From Puffinus mauretanicus (taxonomy: Eukaryota > Chordata > Aves > Procellariiformes > Procellariidae), in contig JAJKFH010003493.1 of assembly GCA_023333565.1 (NCBI GenBank), positions 2,604,001 to 2,668,000 of the forward strand: a DNA stretch of 64,000 nt, read 5' to 3'. This document shows, piece by piece, positions 62,116 to 64,000 of this stretch. A program made the position numbers and the translations under genes. The number at the start of each line of letters is the position of its first letter. Within the stretch, counting starts at the first letter, position 1. Under the pieces are notes generated by a model. The model was not told the origin of the DNA. It saw nothing but the letters and a program-made list of their open reading frames with translations, and made no database searches.

Positions 62116-64000
62116 GTAAATGCATGGTCACCTTAACTGCTTGGCTTATCAGTGTATCAGTGATAGGAAGTTAAGGTTGCAAAGCATAGATTTTGTTTCT
62201 GCAAAACTCTCACACAAAGGAAAATTAATGTACCCACAGCCTTGGGCAATCCAGCAAAAGGAAGCTTTCTCATGCTGGGAAAGCCTAATTCACATGCCAT
62301 GTAGGTCATGCAAAAGAATGCGTTTTTATTTCCTCTATTACAGCTAAAATTCAGTTAGCTGAATGCACCAGCCAGGACACTTATGACTAATAAAACATAT
62401 GGTCTACAGCAGTGCAGTTCATATGTTTTTTTAGATATTGTACACGGGAAGTCAAGTGCATAGAAAAATAACGAAGGGCATTATCTTTGTTTGTTTTGTA
62501 TTCATGTACTTGATGGCTTACAAACTAGTGTAATTGACAATGGGTCTCCCAGACATCAGTCAATTGGCAAAGCGGCTTTAATGTATTTTAACAACCATAT
62601 TGAATCAATTCAATTGTGTGAAATGACTGCTCTATTTTCCCTTAGAAAGCAGCTAGTGTTTTGAGCTGACAGCATTCCAGCTTAGCTAAACAAATATAAC
62701 TTGCATGTGGCATTAGCATTATGGCTTTTCTTACAGTATCTTTATATTCTCAAGTAGTTTTCCCTGTTAAATGTCTTTAGCCTACAGCTTTCCAAATGTC
62801 TGGTTTATGCTGTTTAAAAAAAAAAAAAAGTGCATGAAGAATTAATTGGATAATGGTAGGGAGAGACTTCCCGAAAACGTAACTTGTTTAGTACTGACAG
62901 CACATAGGGTGGTGGAGGAAGGCAGGCTTCAAGTTTGACAGCAGCCGAATGTGCAGTCACAGGAGAGGTATGTTAGCTGGTAGGGCTGGTATGAGCTGCA
63001 GACTGTCACGTATATCAGGGATACAGGAGTCAATCATAACTCCCCTGCAGGGCAAGGAAAGGTGGACAAGCAGGAAATTTTTCCCAGGCGCTGTGTTTTG
63101 TGAGGGCCCCCATTTGTTACTTTACAGCCTGTTGTAATGTGGAAAGGGAGTCACAGCCCCAACAGGATTTGTGTCCCTCTCTCTGTGTTACCTGCCAGAA
63201 CTCTCTCTCGTTGCATGCAGGTATTTTAGAAAACAGCCAATTTGCTTATCCTCTGGGAGAGTTTAAAGTTGTGATCTTGACTGAGGATAACATAGTCAAA
63301 AAAGCAGCGCCCACAATAAGCTGGATAAATTAGTTTTATTCCTGTGATTTCTAGTCCGTATAAAATATACTTTGAAGCAGGTAGAAGGTGAGATCAGGAG
63401 TCCTACCTTAAGACAGCATCAGAAGGCTTAAAGTTTGGGCTCTGCTAGAATGCAGCCGTAACTGAGTTAGGGATGTATCTCCACACATGGTGCTTCTGAG
63501 TGGGCAGAACTTCACCTTGTTGAGTGGCACAGTCCCCTGTTGTGTGGCAGATGACAGAAAGCAGTGATGGCTGGTTCCTTGCCTCTGCTGGCTGTGGGGG
63601 CTCTCCAGCACACACCTTAAAGCCTGGCCAAATTTTATACTAAATAGAGGTTGTGTTCTTTCACGCTGACAGAGCTTAACCATAGGTAAAATTCAGTTGG
63701 AGCATGCGGTAAATGCATATGAAGATTATAGCTTCTTTCAAAGCCTTTCGCAGAGGGAAAAACATTTTTTCCCCACACCACGGATGGGCTGCTATAGAAA
63801 AGAAAGGAAGCCTTAGACCTCACAGGAACAGGACAAACATCTCTAGCTGGAAAGAAACAGAAGACATCCTGGAGTTAGCCTGATGAACAGGAAAGAGCAA
63901 GCAGGTGTGGCCACAGCAAAGACCCCAAACCATCAGCAAGAGAGGACTTTACCACTTGATTTTTGTCAAACCACTAGTGTAGAGATGAGACCAGAGTTTC
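62116..64000 (+). other. NKIRAS1: NKIRAS1 intron 3 (continues past the window)
   Basis: Starts GTAAAT and runs to the edge. I searched for the VVLGNKID-type G4 motif that opens the last exon and did not find it, so the 3' part of the gene is outside. No other feature recognised. Confidence 0.8.

Overview
This window is nuclear DNA from a vertebrate, most likely a bird. It has intron-containing genes with GT-AG junctions, two CpG islands, very few interspersed repeats, and the amniote gene block NR1D2 - RPL15 - NKIRAS1, which is known from human chromosome 3p24. The bird call is an inference from compactness and low repeat content; I cannot name the species. There is no operon, phage, CRISPR array or prokaryotic feature.

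Layout. Positions 1-7.8 kb are intergenic with no supported gene. Positions 7.8-32.2 kb hold NR1D2 (REV-ERB beta) on the minus strand. Eight coding exons join in frame into a complete 573-residue nuclear receptor, followed by about 2.9 kb of 3' UTR. A CpG island (about 31.0-33.2 kb) covers its first exon. It contains four CACGTG E-boxes, a REV-ERB/ROR element and a D-box-like site, the expected inputs for a clock-controlled gene. Positions 33.2-48.0 kb are intergenic, with only small repeats, chance ORFs and some AT-rich blocks that may be conserved non-coding DNA. Positions 48.0-52.9 kb hold RPL15 (eL15) on the minus strand: a short 5'-TOP leader exon and three coding exons giving a complete 204-residue protein. 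A second CpG island (about 52.6-53.4 kb) forms a divergent promoter with a ZNF143-type site. From it NKIRAS1 (kappaB-Ras1) runs on the plus strand. Two coding exons (residues 1-112) lie in the window and the gene continues past the right edge.

How the genes relate. NR1D2 is a heme-responsive repressor of the circadian and metabolic clock, RPL15 is a core 60S ribosomal protein, and NKIRAS1 is an atypical Ras-like inhibitor of NF-kappaB. They share a conserved neighbourhood, not a pathway. RPL15 and NKIRAS1 appear to share a head-to-head promoter.

I found no convincing new biological system. The points most worth checking are the clock-element cluster at NR1D2, the 65-nt purine/pyrimidine tract abutting the NR1D2 last-exon acceptor, the ZNF143/TOP divergent promoter, and a tandem duplication carrying repeated GAGGT(T)AAAC motifs just upstream of NR1D2.
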